DNA from: Rubrivivax sp.
Lineage (GTDB): Bacteria; Pseudomonadota; Gammaproteobacteria; Burkholderiales; Burkholderiaceae_C
Length of the DNA stretch: 64,000 bases
Assembly: GCA_022842595.1 (NCBI GenBank)
Contig: JALHPF010000027.1
Coordinates: forward strand, 18,796-82,795
Direction of reading: 5' to 3'
Positions 31,509 to 40,413 of this stretch are shown here, piece by piece. Within the stretch, counting starts at the first letter, position 1, and each line of letters begins with the position of its first letter. A model generated the notes under the pieces. That model searched no databases. It had not been told where the DNA came from and was given only the letters and a program-made list of their open reading frames with translations. The position numbers and the translations under genes were made by a program.

Positions 31509-31583
31509 TCGCCAGGCGCGGCCGGCGCCCGGGCGGCGCCGGCGGCTAAAATCGCGCCTCGACAGCGAGGAGCACAGTACCCC

Positions 31584-32309
31584 ATGGCCGGACATTCCAA
31601 ATGGGCCAACATCCAGCACCGCAAGGGCCGGCAGGACGAAAAGCGCGGCAAGGCCTGGACCCGGGTGATCCGCGAGATCATGGTCGCGGCCCGGCTGGGC
31701 GGCGGTGACGCGTCTGCGAACCCCCGCCTGCGGCTGGCCATCGAGAAGGCCAAGGCCGTCAACCTGCCGGTCGACACCGTCAAGCGCAACATCGACAAGG
31801 CCACCGGCAATCTCGAAGGCGTCAGCTACGAAGAGATCCGCTACGAAGGCTATGGCATCGGCGGCGCGGCGATCATCGTCGACTGCATGACCGACAACCG
31901 CGTGCGCACCGTGGCCGAGGTTCGCCACGCCTTCAGCAAGTACGGCGGCAACATGGGCACCGAAGGCAGCGTGGCCTTCCAGTTCAAGCACTGCGGGCAG
32001 TTCGTCTTCGAACCCGGCACGCCCGAGGACAAGCTGATGGAAGTGGCACTGGACGCCGGTGCCGAAGATGTCGTCACCGGCGACGACGGCAGCATCGAGG
32101 TGCTGTGCGCCGTGCCCGACTTCGAGGCCGTGAAGACCGCGCTGGAAAGCGCCGGCTTCAAGCCTGCGGTGGCCGAAGTGACGATGCGGCCCGAGAACAC
32201 CATCGAGCTCGCCGGCGAGGACGCCGCGCGCATGCAGAAGCTGCTGGACGTCATCGAAGACCTCGACGACACCCAGGATGTCTTCCACAACGCCCTGATC
32301 GCCGAGTGA
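31584..32309 (+). CDS. yebC: YebC/PmpR family regulatory/translation protein
   Basis: Conserved 241-residue protein. It begins with the almost invariant MAGHSKWANIQHRKGRQDEK and contains the YebC domains GYGIGGAAIIVDCMTDNR and the KYGGNMGTEGSVAFQF segment. Family members act as DNA-binding regulators (PmpR, YebC) and more recently have been linked to relief of ribosome stalling. It starts a plus-strand gene series yebC-purD-hemF-nadD-rsfS-rlmH with very short gaps. Confidence 0.95.
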   Translation: MAGHSKWANIQHRKGRQDEKRGKAWTRVIREIMVAARLGGGDASANPRLRLAIEKAKAVNLPVDTVKRNIDKATGNLEGVSYEEIRYEGYGIGGAAIIVDCMTDNRVRTVAEVRHAFSKYGGNMGTEGSVAFQFKHCGQFVFEPGTPEDKLMEVALDAGAEDVVTGDDGSIEVLCAVPDFEAVKTALESAGFKPAVAEVTMRPENTIELAGEDAARMQKLLDVIEDLDDTQDVFHNALIAE

Positions 32310-32316
32310 AGCGCCC

Positions 32317-33612
32317 TTGAAAGTTCTCGTGATTGGCAGCGGCGGCCGCGAACATGCGCTGGCCTGGAAGCTGGCGCAGTGCGACCGTGTGCAGCGTGTC
32401 TTCGTAGCCCCGGGCAATGGCGGCACCGCCAGCGACGCCAGCCTGGTGACAGTGGCACTGCACACCCCCGAAGCCCTGGCCGACTTCGCACAGGCCGAGA
32501 AGGTCGCGCTCACCGTGGTCGGCCCCGAAGCGCCGCTGGCTGCGGGCGTGGTCGACCTGTTCCGCAGCCGCGGGCTGCGCATCTTCGGCCCGACCAAGGC
32601 CGCGGCCGAGCTCGAAAGCTCCAAGGCCTATGCCAAGGCCTTCATGCAGCGCCACGGCATCCCCACCGCACGTTCGGCCACCTTCACCGACGCCACCGCG
32701 GCCCACGCCTACCTCGACGAGCAGGGCGCGCCCATCGTCGTCAAGGCCGACGGCCTGGCGGCCGGCAAGGGCGTGGTGGTGGCAATGACGCTCGAGGAAG
32801 CCCACGCCGCGGTCAGCGACATGCTGCCGGCCAACACCCTGGGGGAAACCGGACTGGAAATACGGCACAACGAAGGCGGCGCCCGCGTCGTCATCGAGGA
32901 ATTCATGCAGGGCGAGGAAGCCAGCTTCATCGTGCTGTGCGACGGCGCCAACGTGGTGACGCTGGCCACCAGCCAGGACCACAAGCGCATCTTCGAAGGC
33001 GACACCGGCCCCAACACCGGTGGCATGGGCGCGTATTCGCCAGCACCGGTGGTGACGCCCAACGTGCATGCCAAGGCCATGCACGAAATCATCTGGCCCA
33101 CCATCCACGGCATGGCGCGTGAGGGCCGGCCCTTCACCGGATTTCTATACGCCGGGCTGATGATCGACGCCCAGGGCCAGCCGCGCACGGTGGAATTCAA
33201 CTGCCGGCTGGGGGACCCCGAAGCCCAGGTCATCCTCATGCGGCTGAAGAGCGACCTGTTCGAACTGCTGCTGCATGCCACCGACGGCACGCTCGACAAG
33301 GTGGAACTGCAATGGGACCGCCGCACCGCGCTGGGCGTGGTCATGGCCGCGGCCGGTTACCCGGCCGCGCCACGCAAGGGCGACGCCATCACCGCCCTGC
33401 CCGCCGGCCACGCCGACCTGCAGGTCTTCCATGCCGGCACCACGCTGCAGGACGGTCGGCTCGTCACCAGCGGCGGCCGGGTGCTGTGCGTCACCGCGCT
33501 GGGTGAATCGGTGAAGCTGGCCCAGCAGCGGGCTCTGGAAGGTGTGCGCCAGGTCCAGTTCGCCGGCGCGCAATGGCGCAACGACATTGGCCACCGAGCG
33601 ATAAAACACTGA
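32317..33612 (+). CDS. purD: Phosphoribosylamine-glycine ligase
   Basis: GAR synthetase, 431 residues, second step of purine synthesis, joining phosphoribosylamine to glycine with ATP. It is an ATP-grasp enzyme with KVLVIGSGGREHALAWKLAQ at the N-terminus, KADGLAAGKGVVVA in the ATP site and NTGGMGAYSPAPVVTP. The start is TTG at 32317, seven bases after yebC; no ATG fits the family N-terminus. Its glycine use links it loosely to the neighbouring serine-glycine genes, though the housekeeping role is enough to explain it. Confidence 0.96.
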   Translation: MKVLVIGSGGREHALAWKLAQCDRVQRVFVAPGNGGTASDASLVTVALHTPEALADFAQAEKVALTVVGPEAPLAAGVVDLFRSRGLRIFGPTKAAAELESSKAYAKAFMQRHGIPTARSATFTDATAAHAYLDEQGAPIVVKADGLAAGKGVVVAMTLEEAHAAVSDMLPANTLGETGLEIRHNEGGARVVIEEFMQGEEASFIVLCDGANVVTLATSQDHKRIFEGDTGPNTGGMGAYSPAPVVTPNVHAKAMHEIIWPTIHGMAREGRPFTGFLYAGLMIDAQGQPRTVEFNCRLGDPEAQVILMRLKSDLFELLLHATDGTLDKVELQWDRRTALGVVMAAAGYPAAPRKGDAITALPAGHADLQVFHAGTTLQDGRLVTSGGRVLCVTALGESVKLAQQRALEGVRQVQFAGAQWRNDIGHRAIKH

Positions 33613-33616
33613 CACC

Positions 33617-34534
33617 ATGATCGACACCGCCACCGTCCGCGCCTACCTGCTCGGCCTTCAGGGCCGCATCGTCAACACCTTCCAGGCCGAGGACGGCAAG
33701 GAATTCATCAGCGACGGCTGGGTGCGGCCGGCGGGCGGCAAGCTCGAGGGCGACGGGCTGTCGCAGCTGGTCGAGCAGGGCAAGCTGCTGGAACGCGGCG
33801 GCTGCAACTTCAGCCATGTGAAGGGCCAGGCCCTGCCGCCTTCGGCCACCCAGCACCGCGCCGAACTCGCCGGCGCACCCTTCGAGGCCCTGGGCGTGAG
33901 CCTGGTGATGCACCCGCGCAACCCCTACGTGCCCACCGTGCACATGAACGTGCGCATGCTGGCCGTGACACCCAAGGACCAGGCGCCGGTGGTCTGGTTC
34001 GGCGGCGGCATGGACCTCACGCCCTACTACGGATTCGAGGACGACGCCCGCCACTTCCACCGCGTCAACGCCGACGCGCTGGCGCCTTTCGGCGCCGACA
34101 AGTACCCGCGCTTCAAGCAGTGGTGCGACGAGTACTTCTTCCTGAAGCACCGCAACGAACCGCGCGGCATCGGCGGCGTGTTCTTCGACGACTTCAACGA
34201 AGGCACCATGGCCGACGGCTTCGCGATGATGCGCGCCGTGGGCGATGCCTTCATCCCCGCCTATCTGCCGATTGCCCAGCGTCGGCGCGAGACGCCCTAT
34301 GGCGAGCGCGAGCGCGACTTCCAGGCCTACCGGCGCGGCCGCTACGTCGAATTCAACCTGGTGTGGGACCGCGGCACGCACTTCGGCCTGCATGGCGGCG
34401 GCCGCACCGAGAGCATCCTGATGAGCATGCCGCCCATCGTCACCTGGCGCTACAGCTGGAAGCCTGACGAAGGCTCGCCCGAGGCCCGGCTCTACAGCGA
34501 TTTCCTGCGCCCGCGTGACTGGCTGAATGAGTAG
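33617..34534 (+). CDS. hemF: Oxygen-dependent coproporphyrinogen III oxidase
   Basis: HemF, 305 residues, oxidatively decarboxylates coproporphyrinogen III to protoporphyrinogen IX using oxygen. Family motifs are MHPRNPYVPTVHMNVRML, WFGGGMDLTPYYGFEDD, RGIGGVFFDDF and RRGRYVEFNLVWDRGT. It implies heme synthesis under aerobic conditions. Its last eight bases overlap the nadD start. Confidence 0.96.
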   Translation: MIDTATVRAYLLGLQGRIVNTFQAEDGKEFISDGWVRPAGGKLEGDGLSQLVEQGKLLERGGCNFSHVKGQALPPSATQHRAELAGAPFEALGVSLVMHPRNPYVPTVHMNVRMLAVTPKDQAPVVWFGGGMDLTPYYGFEDDARHFHRVNADALAPFGADKYPRFKQWCDEYFFLKHRNEPRGIGGVFFDDFNEGTMADGFAMMRAVGDAFIPAYLPIAQRRRETPYGERERDFQAYRRGRYVEFNLVWDRGTHFGLHGGGRTESILMSMPPIVTWRYSWKPDEGSPEARLYSDFLRPRDWLNE

Positions 34535-35120
34535 CACCCGCCCCCGACGCGTGGGCCTGCTGGGCGGCACTTTCGACCCGGTGCACACGGCCCACGTGGC
34601 GCTGGCGCATGCGGCATTGAGCGGCCTGCAACTCGACGAGGTGCGCTGGATCCCCGCCGGCCGTCCGTGGCAGAAGGGCGAGATCACCGACGCCGTGCAC
34701 CGCGAGGCGATGGTGCGCCTGGCCATCGCGGGCGAGCCGCGTTTCACCGTCGACCGCATCGAGATCGAACGCCAGGGCGCCAGCTACACCCTGGACACCG
34801 TGCGCGCCTTGCAGCAGCGTGAACCCGGCACCGAATGGGTGCTGATCATCGGCCAGGACCAGTACGCCGGCCTGCACACCTGGGGCAACTGGCCCGACCT
34901 GCTGGCCCGCGTGACCCTGGCCGTGGCCAACCGCCCGGGCGTGGCCCTGCCGGTGCACGCCGAGGTGCTGGCCCACCCGCACCGCGCCGTGCCGCTGGCG
35001 ATGCTGGACATCTCTTCCACCGACATCCGCGCCCGTGTCAGCACGGGGCAGGACATTTCGAAACTGGTGCCGCCGCAGGTGGCACGCTATATTGACCAGC
35101 ACCAGCTGTACAAGAGCTGA
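34527..35120 (+). CDS. nadD: Nicotinate-nucleotide adenylyltransferase
   Basis: NadD, 197 residues, makes nicotinic acid adenine dinucleotide in NAD synthesis. It has the nucleotidyltransferase motif GGTFDPVHTAHVALA and the C-terminal ISSTDIRARV signature. The order nadD-rsfS-rlmH that follows is conserved widely in proteobacteria. It overlaps hemF by eight bases. Confidence 0.95.
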   Translation: MSSTRPRRVGLLGGTFDPVHTAHVALAHAALSGLQLDEVRWIPAGRPWQKGEITDAVHREAMVRLAIAGEPRFTVDRIEIERQGASYTLDTVRALQQREPGTEWVLIIGQDQYAGLHTWGNWPDLLARVTLAVANRPGVALPVHAEVLAHPHRAVPLAMLDISSTDIRARVSTGQDISKLVPPQVARYIDQHQLYKS

Positions 35121-35135
35121 CTGAATAGGAGCTGA

Positions 35136-35834
35136 ATGGACATCCGTAAACTGCAACGCGCCATCGTCGATGGCCTGGAAGACGTGAAGGCGCAGAACAT
35201 CGCGGTCTTCAACACCGAACACCTGTCGTCGATGTTCGAGCGCGTGATCATCGCCTCGGGCAGCAGCAACCGGCAAACCAAGGCGCTGGCTTCCAGCGTG
35301 CGCGAAAGCGTCAAGTCGCGCGGCATGCAGGTGCTGGCCACCGAGGGCGAAGACAACGGCGAATGGATCATCGTCGACTGCGGTGCCGCGGTCGCGCACA
35401 TCATGCAGCCAGCCATCCGCGAGTACTACCACCTCGAAGAGATCTGGGGCGGCAAGTCGGTGAAGATCAAGCTCGGCGAAACCAAGACCGGCCTGGTCAA
35501 GGCCAGCGAACCCGAACCCGCGCCCAAGGCCGCGCGCAAGGCCACCCGCCCAGGCGCCGCTGTCAGGCAGGCCGCTGCACCTGCCCCGGCAACGAAGGGC
35601 ACGGCCAAGCGGAGTCCGGCCAAGGCAAGCCCGGCCAAGCCGGTCGTGGCCAGGAAGAGCCCGGCGCGCAAGGCGGCCGGTGCTGCCGCGCCGGCCCAGC
35701 CACCCGCGCGCAAGGCGCCGGCTAAGAAGCCTGCCGCCAAGGTGCAGACGATGGTGATCGCCACCAAGAAGCCAGCGCGCAAGGCTGCTCCGGCAAAAAA
35801 GCCGGCGGCCAAGGCCAGCCCTCGCGGCCGCTGA
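35136..35834 (+). CDS. rsfS: Ribosome silencing factor RsfS with long basic C-terminal tail
   Basis: Residues 1 to about 112 form the RsfS domain (VKAQNIAVFNTEHLSSMFER, WIIVDCGAAVAHIMQPAIRE). In this family it binds ribosomal protein L14 and blocks subunit joining when nutrients are short. Residues from about 118 to 232 are an Ala/Lys/Pro-rich tail with repeated KSPAR/KAPAKK/KPAAK elements, resembling histone H1-like tails. Family members are usually 105-140 residues, so the tail nearly doubles the protein. An AGGAG precedes the ATG. rlmH begins four bases after the stop. Confidence 0.92.
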   Translation: MDIRKLQRAIVDGLEDVKAQNIAVFNTEHLSSMFERVIIASGSSNRQTKALASSVRESVKSRGMQVLATEGEDNGEWIIVDCGAAVAHIMQPAIREYYHLEEIWGGKSVKIKLGETKTGLVKASEPEPAPKAARKATRPGAAVRQAAAPAPATKGTAKRSPAKASPAKPVVARKSPARKAAGAAAPAQPPARKAPAKKPAAKVQTMVIATKKPARKAAPAKKPAAKASPRGR

Positions 35835-35838
35835 CGGT

Positions 35839-36309
35839 ATGAAGCTGCTGGTGGTGGCAGTGGGCCAGCGCCAGCCGGCCTGGGCCGACACCGCCTGGGA
35901 CGACTTCGCGAAACGCTTCCCGCCCGAATTGCGGCTGGAACTGAAGGCCCTGAAGGCCGAACCGCGCAGCACCGGCAAGACCGCTGCGCAGTGCATGGCG
36001 GCCGAGGCCCTGCGCTTCGAGACAGCCCTGCCCAAAGGAACGCGCCGTGTCGTACTGGACGAACACGGCACGCGCCGCACCAGTGCCCAGCTGGCCGAGC
36101 GCCTGCAGTTCTGGCGCGGCGACGGACGCGACGTGGCCCTGCTGGTGGGCGGCCCCGACGGGCTCGACCCTGCCGTGAAGGCCAGCGCCGACGAGAGCTT
36201 GCGCCTGAGCGACCTGACCCTGCCCCACGCGTTCGCCCGCGTGCTGCTGGCCGAAGCGCTCTACCGGGCCCACACGCTGGCCACCGGTCACCCCTACCAC
36301 CGCGAATAG
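35839..36309 (+). CDS. rlmH: 23S rRNA pseudouridine-1915 N3-methyltransferase
   Basis: RlmH, 156 residues, a SPOUT methyltransferase that methylates pseudouridine 1915 of 23S rRNA. The knotted SAM-binding end is clear: LLVGGPDGLDPAVKASADE, LRLSDLTLPHAFARVLLAEA and the terminal RAHTLATGHPYHRE. It sits next to rsfS, its usual neighbour, and ends five bases from the convergent TerB-like gene. Confidence 0.96.
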   Translation: MKLLVVAVGQRQPAWADTAWDDFAKRFPPELRLELKALKAEPRSTGKTAAQCMAAEALRFETALPKGTRRVVLDEHGTRRTSAQLAERLQFWRGDGRDVALLVGGPDGLDPAVKASADESLRLSDLTLPHAFARVLLAEALYRAHTLATGHPYHRE

Positions 36310-36314
36310 GGCGT

Positions 36315-36734
36315 TCAGGCCGGTTCAGGCTGAATCAGTTCACTCTGCAGCCCCCAGTGCTCGACCACCGCGGTCAGCACGAGCGATTCGCCAGCGTCGA
36401 TGCGCCCGTCGGCTTCGACCAGCACCGCGCACAGGCGCAGGACCTGGCGGCGCAGCGTCGTGCTGGTGACGGCGTCGAAGACGGCGGCCATCGTCCAGGG
36501 GTCCACCTGGCAGGCATGGGCCCAGCGCGGGGCGCGGCTGGCAGCCAGGTCATCGGCGAAGCCACTGACCACCGCGCGCCAGCTCGCAGCGTCCAGCCCC
36601 AGCAGGGTGGCTGCTTCCAGCGTTTGCAGCATGCGCCCCTCGGCGTCGCAGAGCTCACCGTCGGCCAGCAGGGCCAGCGCGAGCACGCGGCCAGCGGCTT
36701 CGGGGCTGTTGTCAGGGTAAACGCGCAAGGCCAT
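36315..36734 (-). CDS. TerB-like protein
   Basis: Protein of 139 residues built of two helical halves with the acidic TerB-type motifs ALLADGELCDAEGRML (about 22-37) and AVLVEADGRIDAGESLVLTA (about 100-120). Such motifs bind divalent metal in tellurite-resistance TerB, but the wider family is mostly of unknown function; no other ter genes are nearby. The ATG at 36734 overlaps the stop of the upstream RaiA-like gene (TGATG), so the two are translated together. Confidence 0.6.
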   Translation of the reverse strand: MALRVYPDNSPEAAGRVLALALLADGELCDAEGRMLQTLEAATLLGLDAASWRAVVSGFADDLAASRAPRWAHACQVDPWTMAAVFDAVTSTTLRRQVLRLCAVLVEADGRIDAGESLVLTAVVEHWGLQSELIQPEPA

Positions 36735-37051
36735 CACGCCACCTTCGTCTGCGGCTGGCTGCGGCGCAGCCGCCGTACCACGGCGCGAGCGGCGCGCGCC
36801 AGCGCGCCGTCGAGCGCCGTGCGCCAGTCGCGGGCCACGGTGGTGACGACGAGCACACCACCGTGCCGCGTGCTCAGCTCGACCTGGCAGCGCTTGTCGA
36901 CCCCGCCACGGGGACCGTTGTCGTCGGACAGGCAGATGCGCGCCTTGGGCACCAGCCAGGCCAGGCGCCGCATCACGAAGCGGGCACGGTGTACGGCGAG
37001 TTCGCGCAGCGGTGCGCCTTCGGGGTCACGGGCTTCAAACAGCACTTGCAT
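36734..37051 (-). CDS. HPF/RaiA-like ribosome-associated protein
   Basis: Short protein of 105 residues resembling the ribosome hibernation factor fold: MQVLFEARDPEGAPLRELA, RFVMRRLAWLVPKARICLSD, NGPRGGVDKRCQVEL and a basic end DWRTALDGALARAARAVVRR. The conserved GGVDKRC segment corresponds to the DKRC-type region of small HPF-like proteins. It lacks the long C-terminal dimerisation domain of long HPF. It is upstream of and overlaps the TerB-like gene, close to rsfS and rlmH, so several ribosome-related genes cluster here. Confidence 0.7.
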   Translation of the reverse strand: MQVLFEARDPEGAPLRELAVHRARFVMRRLAWLVPKARICLSDDNGPRGGVDKRCQVELSTRHGGVLVVTTVARDWRTALDGALARAARAVVRRLRRSQPQTKVA

Positions 37052-37154
37052 TGCAGGTCTCCAGTGGGGTGGACAAGAACACCCAGCAATCCTGGGTGCA
37101 GACGCCGCGGGTTAAAAGCAGGCATCGGCGGAGCCAGCCTCCGCAAAAACCGGA

Positions 37155-38090
37155 ATGTCCAGCCCGATCTCCATGACGCAGACCTTCAGCTACAAGCACC
37201 TTTACTACTTCTGGGTGGTGGCCAAGGAGGGCGGCATGGCACGCGCTGCAGCGCGCCTGGGCATGGCCGTGCAGACGGTCAGCGGCCAGGTGGCCGAGCT
37301 CGAACGCAGCCTCGGCCACAGCCTGCTCAAGCCCGCCGGCCGCGGCCTGGCATTGACCGAGGCCGGCTTGGCCGCCATGCAGCAGGCCGAGGCCATCTTC
37401 CAGCTCGGCCAGGCGCTGCCAGCGCTGGTGCAGGAAGCGGCCGGCCACCAGACGCTGCGCCTGCAGGTGGGGGTGAGCGACGGCGTGCCCAAGCTCGTTG
37501 TTCACCGCCTGCTGCAGGCGGTGCTGACCGAGCCCCGGCTGCGCCTGCGCTGCCGCGAAAACGACCTGCCCGACCTGCTGGCCGACCTGGCCCTGCATCG
37601 ACTCGACGTGGTGCTGGCCGACCGGCCCGCACCCGCCGACAACCACCTGCGGCTCTTCAGCCACCCGCTGGAGACCAGTCCGCTGGCCTGGTACGGCACG
37701 GCGAGCCTTCGCGCTGCTTCGAACGAAGTGTTCCCGGCCTGCCTCAACGAACTGCCGGTCCTGCTGCCCAGCCTGCAGTCGGCCACGCGCCACCGGCTCG
37801 ACGCCTGGCTCGAGGCGCATGCGCTGCGCCCCCGCATCGTCGGCGAATTCGACGACAGCGCCCTGCTGAAGACCTTCGGCGCCGGCGGCATGGGGGTGTT
37901 CCCTGCGCCCGCGCTCGTGCATGCCGAGCTGCTGGCGCGGTACGGCGTGCACCACCTGGGGCCGTGCACCGGCGTCGACGAGCACTACTACGCCATCGCC
38001 ACCGAAAAGAGGCTGCACCACCCGCTGGTGCAGCGCCTGCTGCCCGGCGCCGACAATGCCACCCATGCGCACCCGACCCGGAAACGATGA
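37155..38090 (+). CDS. nhaR: NhaR-type LysR-family regulator
   Basis: LysR-type regulator, 311 residues. The N-terminus YKHLYYFWVVAKEGGMARAAARLG followed by QTVSGQVAELERSLG is typical of NhaR, the activator of Na+/H+ antiporter genes that responds to sodium. The C-terminal two-lobed effector domain is present and of normal size. Another start at 37173 would remove six residues. No nhaA lies in the window; the gene is followed and slightly overlapped by maf. The target is therefore open. Confidence 0.72.
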   Translation: MSSPISMTQTFSYKHLYYFWVVAKEGGMARAAARLGMAVQTVSGQVAELERSLGHSLLKPAGRGLALTEAGLAAMQQAEAIFQLGQALPALVQEAAGHQTLRLQVGVSDGVPKLVVHRLLQAVLTEPRLRLRCRENDLPDLLADLALHRLDVVLADRPAPADNHLRLFSHPLETSPLAWYGTASLRAASNEVFPACLNELPVLLPSLQSATRHRLDAWLEAHALRPRIVGEFDDSALLKTFGAGGMGVFPAPALVHAELLARYGVHHLGPCTGVDEHYYAIATEKRLHHPLVQRLLPGADNATHAHPTRKR

Positions 38091-38706
38091 CATCGCGCCG
38101 CCGCTGTATCTGGCGTCACAAAGCCCGCGCCGCCGCCAGCTGCTGGACCAGCTGGGCGTGGCCCACCAGCTGCTGCTACCCGCCGCCGACGAAGACGCCG
38201 AAGCACTGGAAGAAGTGATCGCCGGCGAGCTGCCCGCCGCCTATGTGCAGCGCGTGACCGCGCTCAAGCTGCGTGCCGCGGTGGCGCGGCGGGCCGCACG
38301 TGGCCTGGCGCCCGCGCCGGTGCTCTGCGCCGACACCACCGTGGCTCTGGGCCGGCGCATCCTGGGAAAACCGGCGAACGCAGCAGAGGCACGGGCAACG
38401 CTGCAGGCGCTGTCGGGCCACAGCCACCGCGTGCTGACCGCGGTGGCCGTGCACGACGGCCGCCGCACGCACCAGGCACTGTCCACTTCGCGCGTGCGCT
38501 TCGCCGCCCTGCCGGCTGCCGTCGTCGACGCCTACATCGCCAGCAGCGACTGTTTCGGCAAGGCCGGTGCCTACGCCATCCAGAGCGCGCTGGCCGGCTG
38601 GGTGGCCCGCATCGAAGGCAGCTACAGCGGCATCATGGGCCTGCCCTTGTTCGAGACGGCGCAACTGCTGCAAGCCAGCAGGGTGCGCCTGGCGCTGACG
38701 CCCTAG
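38065..38706 (+). CDS. maf: Maf family nucleotide pyrophosphatase
   Basis: Maf/YhdE protein, 213 residues, a pyrophosphatase that removes dTTP/UTP or modified nucleotides. It has the family start LASQSPRRRQLLDQLGV, the catalytic ADTTVALGRRILGKP and the C-terminal GKAGAYAIQ and GSYSGIMGLPLFET. The ATG at 38065 overlaps the end of nhaR by 26 bases and gives a normal N-terminus. The pair maf-rng is conserved from E. coli (yhdE-rng). Confidence 0.93.
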   Translation: MRTRPGNDDIAPPLYLASQSPRRRQLLDQLGVAHQLLLPAADEDAEALEEVIAGELPAAYVQRVTALKLRAAVARRAARGLAPAPVLCADTTVALGRRILGKPANAAEARATLQALSGHSHRVLTAVAVHDGRRTHQALSTSRVRFAALPAAVVDAYIASSDCFGKAGAYAIQSALAGWVARIEGSYSGIMGLPLFETAQLLQASRVRLALTP

Positions 38707-38716
38707 ACTCGCTGCC

Positions 38717-40198
38717 ATGGGCGTACAGGACATATTGATCAACTGGGCCCCGCAGGAAACGCGGGTGGCCATCGTCGAGAACGGCGCGGTGCAGGAACTG
38801 CACATCGAACGCACGCTCGAGCGTGGCCAGGTCGGCAACGTCTATCTCGGCAAGGTGGTGCGCGTGCTGCCCGGCATGCAAAGCGCCTTCGTCGACATCG
38901 GCCTGGAACGCGCCGCCTTCCTGCACGTGGCCGACCTCCTCAGCGCCAGTGGCCCGCATCGCGGCGACACCACGCTGCCGCCGATCGAACGCCAGGTCTT
39001 CGAAGGCCAGACGCTGACGGTGCAGGTCATCAAGGACGCCATCGGCACCAAGGGCGCACGCCTGAGCACACAGGTGAGCATCGCCGGGCGCATGCTCGTT
39101 TTCCTGCCGCACGACAACCACATCGGCATCAGCCAGAAGATCGGCAGCCACGAACTGCGCGAGCAGTTGCGCGCCCGCGTGCTGGCCCTGGCCACGGCCA
39201 GCGCCGAGGACCCGGGCAACACCGGCGGCTTCATCCTGCGCACCAATGCCGAGGAAGCCAGCGACACCGAACTGGGCGACGACATCGCCTACCTGCGCAA
39301 GACCTGGAAGCTGATCCGCGAACGCGCCCACAGCCGCCCGCCCGGCACCCTGCTGCACCAGGACCTGAGCCTGGTCGAACGTGTGCTGCGCGACCTGGTG
39401 AACGAGGCCACGCACAGCATCCGCATCGACAGCCGCATGCAGTACGAGCAGCTGCATGCCTTCGGCGATGTCTACATGCCGCGCGCAGTGGGCAAGCTCG
39501 AGTTGTACAGCGGCGAACGCCCGATCTTCGACCTGTTCGGCATCGAGGAAGAGATCGCCCGGGCGCTGAGCAGGCGTGTCGAGCTGAAGAGCGGTGGCTA
39601 CCTCATCATCGACCAGACCGAAGCGCTGACGACGATCGACGTCAACACCGGCGGCTATGTCGGCGCACGCAACTTCGACGACACCATCTTCAAGACCAAC
39701 CTCGAAGCCGCCGGCGCACTGTCGCGCCAGCTGCGGCTGCGCAACCTGGGCGGCATCGTCATCGCCGACTTCATCGACATGACGCGCGAAGACCACCAGC
39801 AGGCGGTGCTGGCCGAACTGCGCAAGCAGCTGGCACGTGACCGCACGCGCACCACCGTCAGCGGCTTCACCCAGCTGGGCCTGGTGGAAATGACGCGCAA
39901 GCGCACGCGCGAAAGCCTGGCCCACATGCTGTGCCAGCCCTGCCCCACCTGCGATGGCCGCGGCCAGGTGAAGACCGCGCGCAGCGTCTGCTACGACATC
40001 CTGCGCGAGATCCTGCGCGAGGCACGGCAGTTCGCGCCGAAGGAATTCCGCGTCGTCGCCAACGCCAGCGTGGTGGAAATGCTGCTCGACGAGGAAAGCG
40101 TGCACCTAGCGGGGCTGAGCGAATTCATCGGCAAGCCGATCAGCCTGAGTGCAGAGCCTTCGATGAACCCGGAGCAGTACGACATCGTGCTGCTGTAG
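38717..40198 (+). CDS. rng: Ribonuclease G
   Basis: RNase G, 493 residues, an endoribonuclease that matures the 5' end of 16S rRNA and cuts some messengers. The S1 RNA-binding domain comes first (GNVYLGKVVRVLPGMQSAFV, about 38-57). The catalytic metal site is in LTTIDVNTGGYVG and GGIVIADFIDM. The zinc-link cysteines are in CQPCPTCDGRG. Length and order match RNase G rather than the longer RNase E. It follows maf by ten bases. Confidence 0.95.
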   Translation: MGVQDILINWAPQETRVAIVENGAVQELHIERTLERGQVGNVYLGKVVRVLPGMQSAFVDIGLERAAFLHVADLLSASGPHRGDTTLPPIERQVFEGQTLTVQVIKDAIGTKGARLSTQVSIAGRMLVFLPHDNHIGISQKIGSHELREQLRARVLALATASAEDPGNTGGFILRTNAEEASDTELGDDIAYLRKTWKLIRERAHSRPPGTLLHQDLSLVERVLRDLVNEATHSIRIDSRMQYEQLHAFGDVYMPRAVGKLELYSGERPIFDLFGIEEEIARALSRRVELKSGGYLIIDQTEALTTIDVNTGGYVGARNFDDTIFKTNLEAAGALSRQLRLRNLGGIVIADFIDMTREDHQQAVLAELRKQLARDRTRTTVSGFTQLGLVEMTRKRTRESLAHMLCQPCPTCDGRGQVKTARSVCYDILREILREARQFAPKEFRVVANASVVEMLLDEESVHLAGLSEFIGKPISLSAEPSMNPEQYDIVLL

Positions 40199-40413
40199 CC
40201 ACCCAGCCTGCCTGACTGGCTTGGGCAAGCGGCAACCAGCCAACAACGAACAGTGACCGGCAAGCACCTGCGACGATCAGTCCCGGTGATGCCCTCATTC
40301 ACGGAACGAGCGCCACAGGTTCCGACGACATGAAAGAATTGCCGTCGTTGTTCGCGACCGCCTGGAGGGCCGCCGCCTTACCATCTTGACATCTGCCAGT
40401 GCAGGGGCACGCG

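Noticed and set aside
29784..32624. A 946-codon minus-strand open frame opposite ftfL and yebC
   Set aside because: It is a shadow of two conserved genes and has no family similarity.
40386..40413. TTGACA as a -35 box for the LysR gene at 40414
   Set aside because: It is too close to the start codon: a -10 at the right distance would fall on the ATG.
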